Below, in pieces: positions 24,976 to 32,829 of a DNA stretch of 64,000 bases. The stretch comes from Planobispora rosea (GTDB taxonomy: Bacteria > Actinomycetota > Actinomycetes > Streptosporangiales > Streptosporangiaceae), in the NCBI RefSeq assembly GCF_014648175.1, contig NZ_BMQP01000017.1, positions 62,001 through 126,000 of the forward strand, in the 5' to 3' direction. A model generated the notes under the pieces. It had not been told where the DNA came from, made no database searches, and saw only the letters and a list, made by a program, of their open reading frames with translations. Within the stretch, counting starts at the first letter, position 1; every line of letters starts with the position of its first letter. The translations under genes and the position numbers were made by a program.

Positions 24976-25875
24976 ATGACGACCTCCGCCCCTCGTGACA
25001 CGCCGCGTCACCAGCCCCCGGGCGCCGACGCGTCAGCGTCGCCATTGGCACCGTCACGGTGCCTGGTGATGGGGGTGGTCAACGTGACGCCCGACTCCTT
25101 CTCCGACGGCGGGCTCTGGTTCGATCCGGCGGCGGCCGTACGGCACGGCCTGGAGCTGGTCGAGCAGGGCGCCGACATCGTGGACGTGGGCGGGGAGTCC
25201 ACCCGGCCGGGCGCGGCGCGCGTGTCGCTGGAGGAGGAGCTGGCCAGGGTCGAGCCGGTCATCCGGGAGCTGAGCCGCCAGGGTGTCACGGTCAGCGTGG
25301 ACACCATGCGGGCCGAGGTCGCCCGGGTCGCGGTGGAGGCCGGGGCGAAGCTGGTCAACGACGTCAGCGGCGGCCTGGCCGACCCCGACATGCCGAGGGT
25401 GGTGGCCGCCTCGGGTGTGCCGTACGTGGTGATGCACTGGCGCGGGCACAGCCACACGATGGACAGCCGGGCGGTCTACGGCGACGTCGTGGCGGAGGTG
25501 CGCGAGGAACTGTCCAAGCGGGTGGCGTCGGTGCTGGCCGAGGGGGTCGCGGAGAGCCAGATCGTGCTGGACCCGGGACTGGGCTTCTCCAAGAACCCCG
25601 AGCACAACTGGGCCCTGCTCGCGGGCATCGGCCAGCTGGCCGAGCTGGGATACCCGCTGCTCATCGGGGCCTCGCGCAAGCGTTTCCTCGGCCGTCTGCT
25701 GGCCGGTCCCGACGGCTCCCCGCGTCCCTTCGACGGCAGTGACGACGCCACGCTGGCCGTGACCGCCATCGCCGCGCACGCCGGGGCGTGGTGCGTGCGT
25801 GTCCACAACGTGGCCCCGAACGCGGACGCCGTCCGCGTGGCCGCCGCAGTCCGAGGAGCGAGGGCGAGAGCATGA
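24976..25875 (+). CDS. folP: Dihydropteroate synthase
   Basis: A 299-residue TIM-barrel enzyme that joins dihydropterin pyrophosphate and p-aminobenzoate; it is the sulfonamide target. Signatures are GVVNVTPDSFSDGG near residue 34, DVGGEST, NDVSGG, DPGLGFSK and ASRKRFLG. It has the usual pterin and pABA loops. The ATG is preceded by a promoter-like box, not by a ribosome site. Its stop overlaps the next gene as ATGA. Confidence 0.97.
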   Translation: MTTSAPRDTPRHQPPGADASASPLAPSRCLVMGVVNVTPDSFSDGGLWFDPAAAVRHGLELVEQGADIVDVGGESTRPGAARVSLEEELARVEPVIRELSRQGVTVSVDTMRAEVARVAVEAGAKLVNDVSGGLADPDMPRVVAASGVPYVVMHWRGHSHTMDSRAVYGDVVAEVREELSKRVASVLAEGVAESQIVLDPGLGFSKNPEHNWALLAGIGQLAELGYPLLIGASRKRFLGRLLAGPDGSPRPFDGSDDATLAVTAIAAHAGAWCVRVHNVAPNADAVRVAAAVRGARARA

Positions 25876-26309
25876 GCGTCGACACCGCGGCCGTCGAGAC
25901 GGTCAACCAGGCGTTCTACACCGCCATCGAGAACGCCGACCTGGATCGGATGACGGAGATCTGGGCCGAGGAGTCCGGGGGTGGCCGGGTGAGCTGCGTG
26001 CACCCGGGCTGGCCGATCGTGAGCGGCCGGGCCGAGGTGCTGCGCTCCTGGGCGCTGATCATGGCCAACACCCCCTACATCCAGTTCGTGCTGACCGACG
26101 TGCGCGTCACGGTCCTCGGCGATGTCGCCCTCCTGACGTGTGAGGAGAACATCCTCACCGCGGGGGACGAGGGTGACGCCAGCTTCGCCGCGGGCAAGGT
26201 GGTGGCGAGCAACACCTTCGTCCGGACTCCGGAGGGCTGGCGGCTCTGGCTCCACCACGGCTCGCCGGTGCTGCAGGGTGACGACGAGGAGGAAGAGGAG
26301 ACGCCGTGA
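25872..26309 (+). CDS. NTF2/SnoaL-like protein inside the folate operon
   Basis: A 145-residue alpha+beta-barrel protein of the SnoaL/NTF2 fold. A helix VNQAFYTAIENADLDRM is followed by VSCVHPGWPIVSGRAEVLRSW, strands VRVTVLGDVALLTCEE, and an acidic tail of Glu and Asp. This fold hosts enzymes and binding proteins alike. Catalytic residues cannot be assigned. It overlaps folP by 4 bases (ATGA) and folB by 4 bases (GTGA), so it is translated with the folate enzymes. A role in pterin handling is inferred from that alone. Confidence 0.85.
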   Translation: MSVDTAAVETVNQAFYTAIENADLDRMTEIWAEESGGGRVSCVHPGWPIVSGRAEVLRSWALIMANTPYIQFVLTDVRVTVLGDVALLTCEENILTAGDEGDASFAAGKVVASNTFVRTPEGWRLWLHHGSPVLQGDDEEEEETP

Positions 26310-26677
26310 CGAGGACGCTGGACCGGATCGCTCTGCGGGGGCTGCGTGCCCGGGGGCGGCACGGCGTACTGGCGGCCGAGCGTGAGCTCGGCCAGGAGTT
26401 CATCATCGATGTCACGCTTTTTCTGGATACGGCGCCTGCCGCGGCGGGGGACGACCTGACCAAGACCGTGCACTACGGCGAACTCGCCGAAGATCTGGTG
26501 AAGGTCGTGGAGGGGGAGCCGGTCGACCTGATCGAGACCCTGGCCCAGCGGCTGGCCGACGTCTGCCTCGCCCGGGAGCCCGTCGAGTCGGCCGAGGTGA
26601 GCGTGCACAAACCGGCCGCCCCGATCCCGCTGCCGTTCGGCGACGTGGTCGTGACGATCATCCGGAGCCGGTCATGA
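26306..26677 (+). CDS. folB: Dihydroneopterin aldolase
   Basis: A 123-residue tunnelling-fold enzyme converting dihydroneopterin to 6-hydroxymethyl-dihydropterin and glycolaldehyde. Family blocks are LRGLRARGRHGVL, ERELGQEFIIDV, TVHYGELAEDL and the C-terminal VHKPAAPIP with the catalytic Lys. The GTG at 26306 overlaps the previous stop, and its own stop overlaps folK. FolB, FolE, FolP and FolK together give a near-complete dihydropteroate pathway in one cluster. Confidence 0.96.
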   Translation: MTRTLDRIALRGLRARGRHGVLAAERELGQEFIIDVTLFLDTAPAAAGDDLTKTVHYGELAEDLVKVVEGEPVDLIETLAQRLADVCLAREPVESAEVSVHKPAAPIPLPFGDVVVTIIRSRS

Positions 26678-27195
26678 AGGTCGTACTGGCGCTGGGCAGC
26701 AACCTGGGCGACCGCTTCGAGACGCTGCAGGGTGCGATCGACTCGCTGTTCGACGCCCCGGGCCTGGACTTCGTCGCGGTGTCGCCGGTCTACGAGACCG
26801 ATCCGGTCGGCGGCCCCGAGCAGGGCCCGTACCTCAACGCGGTCGTGGTCGCCGAGAGCTCACTGGAACCCCGGACGATCCTCGATCGTGCACAGGGTGT
26901 GGAGAACGCTTTCGGCCGCGTCCGGGCGGAGCGCTGGGGCCCGCGCACCCTGGACGTCGATGTGATCACGATGAGCGGCCCGGCGGCCGGCGCGCCGGGC
27001 GAGGTCGTCTCCGACGACCCGCGGCTCACCCTCCCGCACCCGCGCGCGCACGAGCGCGCGTTCGTGCTGGTCCCGTGGGCTCAGGCCGACCCCGGCGCGA
27101 CCCTCGGCGGGCGGCCGGTGGCCGAACTGCTGGCCGGGCTGGACAAGAACTCCGTACGGCTCCGCGCCGACCTGACCCTGCAGGAGCCCGCGTGA
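26674..27195 (+). CDS. folK: Hydroxymethyl-dihydropterin pyrophosphokinase
   Basis: A 173-residue HPPK that transfers pyrophosphate from ATP to 6-hydroxymethyl-dihydropterin, making the FolP substrate. Signatures are ALGSNLGDR at the start, YETDPVGG, GPYLNAVV and the ATP-binding RWGPRTLDVDV. ATGA overlaps link it with folB before and the DUF3180 gene after. Confidence 0.97.
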   Translation: MKVVLALGSNLGDRFETLQGAIDSLFDAPGLDFVAVSPVYETDPVGGPEQGPYLNAVVVAESSLEPRTILDRAQGVENAFGRVRAERWGPRTLDVDVITMSGPAAGAPGEVVSDDPRLTLPHPRAHERAFVLVPWAQADPGATLGGRPVAELLAGLDKNSVRLRADLTLQEPA

Positions 27196-27662
27196 GGCCG
27201 AGCCGCCCCGGAGTGCTCGCCGGGATCGTGATCGTCGTGGCGGCCCTCACCTGGGTGCTCCTGAAGCAGCTGTACGGTTCCCTGCCCATCGTGCCGTGGA
27301 CGGCGATCCCGACCGTCCTGCTGCTGGCGATCGGGGAGGCCCACACCGGCTGGATGGCCAGGGCGCGGATCCACCGCAAGCCGGGCACCCGGCCGGTGGA
27401 GCCGCTGGCCGTGGCACGCCTGGTCGCCCTGGCCAAGGCCTCGGCGCACGGCGGAGCCGTCTTCGCGGGCGTGTTCGCCGGATTCGCGCTCTACACGGCC
27501 GGCCAGCTCGACAAGGAGACGCCCCGCCAGGACTTCTTCATCACCGGCGGCTCGTTCGTCGCCTGCGTGGTGCTGGTCTGCGCGGCCCTGTACCTGGAGC
27601 ACTGCTGCAAGGTGCCGAAGGATCCCGACGACGACCTCAACAGGACCCGCCCGGCGGGCTGA
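27192..27662 (+). CDS. DUF3180 membrane protein
   Basis: A 156-residue protein with four hydrophobic segments: GVLAGIVIVVAALTWVLL, PWTAIPTVLLLAIG, a pair around GGAVFAGVFAGFALYT, and SFVACVVLVCAALYL. It belongs to the DUF3180 family, which nearly always follows folK in actinobacteria; its function is unknown. The GTG at 27192 overlaps the folK stop by 3 bases. It closes the fol transcript and converges on the nuoD-like gene. Confidence 0.88.
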   Translation: MRPSRPGVLAGIVIVVAALTWVLLKQLYGSLPIVPWTAIPTVLLLAIGEAHTGWMARARIHRKPGTRPVEPLAVARLVALAKASAHGGAVFAGVFAGFALYTAGQLDKETPRQDFFITGGSFVACVVLVCAALYLEHCCKVPKDPDDDLNRTRPAG

Positions 27663-27745
27663 GACGGCACCGCCGACGCCCCGCCGACGCGCCACAGGTG
27701 CCCCGCCGACGCCCCGCCGGCCCACCGGGCACCGGCCGCCCGCCG

Positions 27746-28906
27746 TCACTTGTCGATGTCGCCGACCACGAAGAACATCGAGCCCAGGATGGCGACCATG
27801 TCGGCGACCAGGTGACCGGGGAGCATCTCGCGCAGCACCTGGACGTTGTTGTAGGAGGCGGAGCGGAGCTTCATCCGCCACGGGGTCTTCTCGCCGCGCG
27901 AGACGAGGTAGTAGCCGTTGATGCCGAGCGGGTTCTCCGTCCAGGCGTAGGTGTGGCCCTCCGGGACCTTCAGCACCTTGGGCAGGCGCTGGTTGACCGG
28001 GCCCGGCGGCAGCGCGCGGAGCCGCTCCAGGCAGGCGTCCGCCAGGTCCAGCGAGACCTTCACCTGCTCCAGCAGCACCTCGAACCGGGCGAGGCAGTCT
28101 CCGGCCGTCCGGGTGACGACCTTCACCGGCAGCTCGCCGTAGGCCAGGTAGGGGTCGTCGCGCCGCAGGTCGAGGTCCACCCCGGAGGCGCGGGCGATGG
28201 GGCCGCTCACGCCGTACTGCATGACCTGCTCACGGGAGAGCACGCCCACGCCGCGCGTGCGGGCCAGGAAGATCTCGTTCTCGACGAGCAGGGCCTCGAT
28301 GTCGGGCAGGCGCCGCCGCACGTCGGTGACCGCCTGGGAGACCCGGTCCAGCCAGCCCTCGGGGAGCTCCTCCTTCAAGCCGCCGACCCGGTTGAACATG
28401 TAGTGCATGCGGCCGCCGGAGATCTCCTCCATGACGGCCTGGAGCGTCTCGCGCTCCCGGAAGGCGTAGAAGATCGGGGTCATCGCGCCCAGCTCCAGCG
28501 GGTAGGACCCGAGGAACATCAGGTGGCTGAGCACCCGGTTGAGCTCGGCCAGCAGGGTCCTCGTCCAGACGGCCCGGACCGGCACCTCCATGCCGAGCAT
28601 GCGCTCCACGGCGATGACCACGCCGAGCTCGTTGGCGAAGGCCGACAACCAGTCGTGCCGGTTGGCCAGCACGATGATCTGGCGGTAGTCCCTGACCTCG
28701 AACAACTTCTCGGCCCCGCGGTGCATGTAGCCGACGATCGGCTCGGCCGAGCTGATCCGCTCACCGTCCAGCGTGAGCCGCAGGCGGAGCACCCCGTGCG
28801 TGGACGGATGTTGCGGCCCGATGTTGAGGATCATGTCCTCGGTCGCGAGCTCCTTGCCGCCCACCGCGTCCGCGCCCGCACCGACTCCCACGACCCGTTC
28901 CGTCAT
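27746..28906 (-). CDS. NADH-quinone oxidoreductase subunit D-like protein (isolated copy)
   Basis: A 386-residue relative of the 49-kDa NuoD subunit of complex I. The N-terminus NIGPQHPSTHGVLRL, YMHRGAEKLFE, NRHDWLSAFANELGV and the C-terminal YLVSRGEKTPWRMKLRSAS are all present. In complex I this subunit lines the quinone pocket. No other nuo gene is in the window, so it is a stand-alone paralogue (a nuoD2-type gene near folK is known in other actinomycetes). It lies 92 bases after the aminotransferase gene on the same strand and may share its riboswitch-controlled transcript. Confidence 0.9.
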   Translation of the reverse strand: MTERVVGVGAGADAVGGKELATEDMILNIGPQHPSTHGVLRLRLTLDGERISSAEPIVGYMHRGAEKLFEVRDYRQIIVLANRHDWLSAFANELGVVIAVERMLGMEVPVRAVWTRTLLAELNRVLSHLMFLGSYPLELGAMTPIFYAFRERETLQAVMEEISGGRMHYMFNRVGGLKEELPEGWLDRVSQAVTDVRRRLPDIEALLVENEIFLARTRGVGVLSREQVMQYGVSGPIARASGVDLDLRRDDPYLAYGELPVKVVTRTAGDCLARFEVLLEQVKVSLDLADACLERLRALPPGPVNQRLPKVLKVPEGHTYAWTENPLGINGYYLVSRGEKTPWRMKLRSASYNNVQVLREMLPGHLVADMVAILGSMFFVVGDIDK

Positions 28907-28998
28907 AGGGCCATGCTGCCACGCCCCCGCCGCCCCGCCCATACACCGGCTCGCCCCGCTCACCCGCTCCCGGCGCCGCCGTACGGCGTGGACGGCCG

Positions 28999-30333
28999 TC
29001 AGCCGCGGGAGGTCAGGTCCTTCAGGGCGGTGATCAGGCGGTCGACGTGCTCGTCGGTGGTGCCGATGCCGATGGAGGCGCGGACGGCGGAGGCCGTGAC
29101 GTCGTCGCAGCCGCCGTCCTTGGAACCCAGCAGGTACCGGACGAAGGGGTGGGCGCAGAACTTGCCGTCGCGGACGCCGATGCCGTACTCACCGGACAGC
29201 CTCTCGGCGATCTCACGGGCGGTGAAGCCCTCCACCACGAAGGAGACGATGCCCACCCGGGGGTGGTCGTGGTCCCACAGGGAGAGCTGGTGCACGCCCT
29301 CGATACCGTCCAGCCCGGCGCGCAGGCGGGCGAGGAGCCGCTCCTCCTCGCGGACCAGCGCGGTCCAGCCGGTGGCGGTCAGTGCGTCGCAGGCGGCGGC
29401 CAGGGCGACGGCGCCCAGGACGTTCGGGGTCCCCGCCTCGTGGCGGGCCTCGGGGTCGTCGTACCACTCGATCCCGGCGGCCTCGCCGTCCGCGTCACCG
29501 ACGGCCTTCACCGCGCCGCCGCCCCGCAGGTACGGCTCCGCCTCCGCCAGCCAGTCGGCGCGGCCGACGAGCGCTCCCGAGCCGAAGGGGGCGTACAGCT
29601 TGTGGCCGGAGAAGACCACGTAGTCCAGGTCGAGCGCGGTCAGGTTGAGGCGGCGGTGCGGGACGAGCTGGGCGGCGTCGACGAGGATGCGGGCGCCGTG
29701 GCGGTGGGCGATGTGCGCGAGGGCGGCGATCGGCCAGAGCTCGCCGGTGACGTTGGAGGCGGCGGTCACGACGAGCAGCGCGGGCCCGTCGATCCCGGTC
29801 AGGGCGTCGTCGACCGCGCGGACCGCCTCGCCGGGGAAGGCCGGCGGCGCGAGCCGTACGGCGTCGGCCCAGGGCAGCAGCGAGGCGTGGTGCTCGGTGT
29901 CGAAGACCACCACGGTGGTTCCCTCGGGAACGGCACGGGCCAGGAGGTTGGTGGCGTCGGTGGTGTTGCGGGTGAAGATCACCGCATCACCGGGGCGGGC
30001 GCCGACGAAGGCGCGGACCGTGTGCCGGGCACGCTCGTAGCGGGCGGTGGTCAGCTGCGAGGCGTACCCGGCGCCGCGGTGGACGCTGGAGTAGGCCGGG
30101 AGCGCGGCGGCGACGGCGGCGCTCACCGGCTCCAGACAGGGCGCGCTGGCGGCGTAGTCGAGGTTGGCGTAGGGGACGAGCCTGCCGCCCTTGACCGGGA
30201 CCTCCAGGTCGGCGCCGAGCACCGCGGGGATCTCCCGTCCGCCTGACGGCCTGGTGGCGGGGACGGCGCAGGCGGACCGGAGGGCGCCGTCGGGACCGGC
30301 GGCGGAGGCGGTGAAGATGCTGAGTGCGGACAC
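28999..30333 (-). CDS. Class V aminotransferase (cysteine desulfurase-like)
   Basis: A 444-residue PLP enzyme. VHRGAGYASQLTT, the PLP-phosphate region IFTRNTTDATN, the cofactor Asp in ILVDAAQLVPH and the Schiff-base Lys in SGHKLYAPFG (~245) match the NifS/SufS-type class V family. The tail GVRDGKFCAHP carries a Cys where desulfurases have a mobile one. Cysteine lyase or desulfurase activity is likely but unproven. The GTG at 30333 has AAGGAG six bases upstream. A SAM-IV riboswitch in its leader ties it to sulfur-amino-acid metabolism. Confidence 0.88.
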   Translation of the reverse strand: MSALSIFTASAAGPDGALRSACAVPATRPSGGREIPAVLGADLEVPVKGGRLVPYANLDYAASAPCLEPVSAAVAAALPAYSSVHRGAGYASQLTTARYERARHTVRAFVGARPGDAVIFTRNTTDATNLLARAVPEGTTVVVFDTEHHASLLPWADAVRLAPPAFPGEAVRAVDDALTGIDGPALLVVTAASNVTGELWPIAALAHIAHRHGARILVDAAQLVPHRRLNLTALDLDYVVFSGHKLYAPFGSGALVGRADWLAEAEPYLRGGGAVKAVGDADGEAAGIEWYDDPEARHEAGTPNVLGAVALAAACDALTATGWTALVREEERLLARLRAGLDGIEGVHQLSLWDHDHPRVGIVSFVVEGFTAREIAERLSGEYGIGVRDGKFCAHPFVRYLLGSKDGGCDDVTASAVRASIGIGTTDEHVDRLITALKDLTSRG

Positions 30334-30382
30334 GCCAGACTCCTTCGGGGTCATCGGACCCCAAGCCGTGGCGTTGGTGCGT

Positions 30383-30502
30383 GGAGCCCGCGCTTGCCCG
30401 GCACACCTCGTGCCGGACCAGGTCCTCACCCGGGGCACCCCGCCGCGAGCGCGAGGGTTGCCGGCCAGCTAGCCGGGGCTTGTCGCTGGCACTCATGACC
30501 TA
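30383..30502 (-). promoter_or_regulatory. SAM-IV riboswitch
   Basis: Read on the minus strand, the leader contains the conserved blocks of the actinobacterial SAM-IV class: GGTCATGAGTGCCAGCGACA, then CCCCGGCTAGCTGGCCGGCA, then ACCCTC, then GGGGTGCCCCGGGTGAGGAC, a variable hairpin and the closing GCAAGCGCGGG that forms the pseudoknot. GGTCATGAG pairs with the later GTGAGGACC to close the main stem. It should bind S-adenosylmethionine and turn the aminotransferase gene down when SAM is plentiful. Confidence 0.88.
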
Positions 30503-30509
30503 CGGCCGA

Positions 30510-30540
30510 ACTATAACCATCACCCGGCATGCTTTTGCAA
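30510..30540 (-). promoter_or_regulatory. Promoter of the SAM-IV leader
   Basis: TTGCAA (30540-30535) and TATAGT (30515-30510) on the minus strand are 19 bases apart. Transcription would begin 5-10 bases before the riboswitch. The spacer is longer than ideal. Confidence 0.5.
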
Positions 30541-30736
30541 GTCCGCGATGGGATAACCCGATCACGTCGGGCAGGAACTCGTGGCGTCTCCCGATCGTCT
30601 TGTGACGTGATGCTGCGGATGCGTGGCCTGCGTGGTGTGGTTCGGCGGACGCACGATGCGGCCTCGTCGCGGTCTCGTTGTGGATTCGCAGCCGCTCCCC
30701 AGCGGCCTCACAGCGGTCCCGCGGCGACCTCGCAGC

Positions 30737-30769
30737 TGGCTTCACAGTGGCTTCACAGTGGCTTCACAC
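30737..30769. repeat. Three 11-bp direct repeats before terC
   Basis: TGGCTTCACAG occurs three times head to tail, the last copy with one change. The array ends 21 bases before the terC start and just before its ribosome site. The rest of 30541-30790 has no ORF I trust. Confidence 0.85.
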
Positions 30770-30790
30770 GGCTTCCCGGAGGAGAGAACG

Positions 30791-31555
30791 ATGGACTGGG
30801 TGACCGACCCGCAGATCTGGATAGGGTTTTTCACCCTGGTCGGCCTGGAGATCGTCCTGGGCATCGACAACGTCATCTTCATCTCGATCCTGGCGGGCAA
30901 GCTCCCGCCCGAGCAGCGGGACAAGGCACGCAGGCTGGGCCTGGCGGCGGCGCTGATCAGCCGCCTGGCGCTGCTGCTCGCGCTCTCCTGGGTGGTGCAG
31001 CTCACCAACCCGCTCTTCGAGGTCCTCGGGCAGGAGATCTCGGGCCGCGACCTGATCCTCATCCTGGGCGGCCTGTTCCTGCTGGGCAAGAGCGTCTTCG
31101 AGATGCACGACAGCCTGGAGGGCAAGTCCGGTCACGCCAGCGGCAAGGTCGCCGCCTCCTTCACCGCGGTGATCATCCAGATCATGATCCTGGACATCGT
31201 GTTCTCGCTCGACTCGGTGATCACCGCGGTCGGCATGGTGGACGAGATCGGCGTCATGATCGCGGCCGTCATCGTCTCGGTCGTCGTGATGCTCGTCGCC
31301 TCCGGGCCGATCAGCCGTTTCGTGGAGAAGCACCCGAGCATCAAGATGCTCGCCCTGTCCTTCCTGGTCCTGATCGGCGTCGTGCTCCTGGCCGAGGGCT
31401 TCGACCAGCACATCCCCAAGGGCTACATCTACTTCGCGATGGCCTTCTCCCTGGTGGTGGAGCTGCTCAACATCCGCGCGCGGACCAAGGCCGGCCGCGC
31501 GGAGCCGGTCGAGCTGCACCACCGGTACGACGGGGGCGAGCGCACCACGTCCTGA
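30791..31555 (+). CDS. TerC-family membrane protein
   Basis: A 254-residue protein with about seven membrane helices. It has the TerC signature EIVLGIDNVIFISI in helix 2 and the matching acidic LDIVFSLDSVITAVG in helix 5, which together form a metal-binding path. TerC proteins act in metal ion efflux (Mn in studied cases) or tellurite resistance. GGAGGAGAG directly before the ATG at 30791 fixes the start. I looked for a manganese (yybP-ykoY) riboswitch upstream and saw none. Confidence 0.92.
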   Translation: MDWVTDPQIWIGFFTLVGLEIVLGIDNVIFISILAGKLPPEQRDKARRLGLAAALISRLALLLALSWVVQLTNPLFEVLGQEISGRDLILILGGLFLLGKSVFEMHDSLEGKSGHASGKVAASFTAVIIQIMILDIVFSLDSVITAVGMVDEIGVMIAAVIVSVVVMLVASGPISRFVEKHPSIKMLALSFLVLIGVVLLAEGFDQHIPKGYIYFAMAFSLVVELLNIRARTKAGRAEPVELHHRYDGGERTTS

Positions 31556-31591
31556 CGCGTCCACCCGGGTTCTTTTCTGCCGAGCCGGAAT

Positions 31592-31597
31592 TACGAT
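31592..31597 (+). promoter_or_regulatory. -10 box TACGAT, leaderless start of the second P450
   Basis: TACGAT lies 6 bases before the GTG start at 31604, and no Shine-Dalgarno sequence is present. The P450 therefore has its own promoter behind terC. Confidence 0.45.
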
Positions 31598-31603
31598 GGC
31601 TTT

Positions 31604-32806
31604 GTGCACTTTGATCCCTGGAATCCGGAATTCGTCGCCCATCCCTACGGGGTCTACGCCGGGCTCAGGCGCGAGCGGCCGGTCAGCTTCTTCGAGCCGA
31701 CCGGCCAGTGGCTGATCGCCCGGCACGCCGACGTCAACGCGCTGCTGCGCGACCGCAGACTCGGCCGCTCCTACCTGCACCTGGCCACCCACGCCGAGTT
31801 CGGCAGGCCGGACGACCCGGAGTTCCAGGAGCCGTTCTGGCGGGTGATCAGGGCCGGGATGCTCGACGTCGAGCCACCGGTCCACACACGACTGCGGCGG
31901 CTGGTGTCCAAGGCGTTCACCCCCCGCATGGTCGAGGCGCTCCGGCCCAAGATCGCCCAGATCGCCGGGGGCCTCGTGGACCGCTTCGTCGAACGCGGCG
32001 GGGGAGACCTGATCGCCGAGGTGGCCGAGCCGCTCCCGGTGACCGTGATCGCCGAGATGCTCGGCGTGCCCGAGGCCGACCGGCACCTGCTGCGGCCGTG
32101 GTCGGCGGACATCTGCGGGATGTACGAGCTCAACCCCTCGGTCGAGGCCCAGCACACCGCCGTGCGGGCCGCGTCCGAGTTCTCGGACTACCTCATCGGG
32201 CTGGCCCGCGCCCGCCGGGCGGACCCCGGCGACGACCTCATCAGCGCCCTCGCGCAGGTCACCGATGAGGGGGACACCCTGACGGAGGAGGAACTGGTCG
32301 GCACCTGCGTGCTGCTGCTCAACGCCGGGCACGAGGCCACCGTCAACGTCACCGGCAACGGCTGGTGGTCGCTGTTCCGCAACCCCGCCGAGCTGGAGCG
32401 GCTCCGCGCCGACCACGGCCTGCTGCCGACCGCGATCGAGGAGCTGATGCGGTGGGACACCCCGCTGCAGATGTTCGAGCGCTGGGTGCTGGAGGACATC
32501 TCGGTCGGCGGAGTGGACATCCCGCGCGGCAGCGAGGTGGCGCTGCTGTTCGGTTCGGCCAACCGCGACCCCGAGGTGTTCGACGACCCCGACCGCCTCG
32601 ACGTGGGGCGGGCCGACAACCCGCACATCTCCTTCGGCGCCGGCATCCACTTCTGCCTGGGAGCGCCGCTGGCCAGGATCGAGCTCGCCGAGTCGTTCGG
32701 GGCGCTGCTGCGCCGGGCCCCGAAGATGGAGCTCGCCGCCGAACCGGAGTGGGGCCCCGGCTACATCATCCGCGGCCTGCGGTCCCTGGAGGTCGGCATC
32801 TCCTAG
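31604..32806 (+). CDS. Cytochrome P450
   Basis: A 400-residue bacterial P450. The I-helix is AGHEAT, the ExxR is EELMRWDTP and the heme loop FGAGIHFCLG carries the Cys near residue 351. A redox partner gene is not adjacent. It has only modest likeness to the other P450 of the window. The last codons and stop lie in a 21-base duplication (32788-32829), and the stop TAG shares the palindrome CTAG with the stop of the convergent methyltransferase gene. Confidence 0.93.
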   Translation: MHFDPWNPEFVAHPYGVYAGLRRERPVSFFEPTGQWLIARHADVNALLRDRRLGRSYLHLATHAEFGRPDDPEFQEPFWRVIRAGMLDVEPPVHTRLRRLVSKAFTPRMVEALRPKIAQIAGGLVDRFVERGGGDLIAEVAEPLPVTVIAEMLGVPEADRHLLRPWSADICGMYELNPSVEAQHTAVRAASEFSDYLIGLARARRADPGDDLISALAQVTDEGDTLTEEELVGTCVLLLNAGHEATVNVTGNGWWSLFRNPAELERLRADHGLLPTAIEELMRWDTPLQMFERWVLEDISVGGVDIPRGSEVALLFGSANRDPEVFDDPDRLDVGRADNPHISFGAGIHFCLGAPLARIELAESFGALLRRAPKMELAAEPEWGPGYIIRGLRSLEVGIS

Positions 32807-32829
32807 AGGGAGGTCGGCATCTCCTGGAG
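32788..32829. repeat. 21-bp tandem duplication at two convergent gene ends
   Basis: GGAGGTCGGCATCTCCTAGAG is followed at once by the same 21 bases with one change (A to G at 32826). Unit one contains the P450 stop and, on the other strand, the methyltransferase stop. Without the duplication the methyltransferase would read on past the present stop. Confidence 0.9.

Noticed and set aside
30600..30790. Manganese riboswitch before terC
   Set aside because: The conserved yybP-ykoY segments are absent; the stretch has only short direct repeats.
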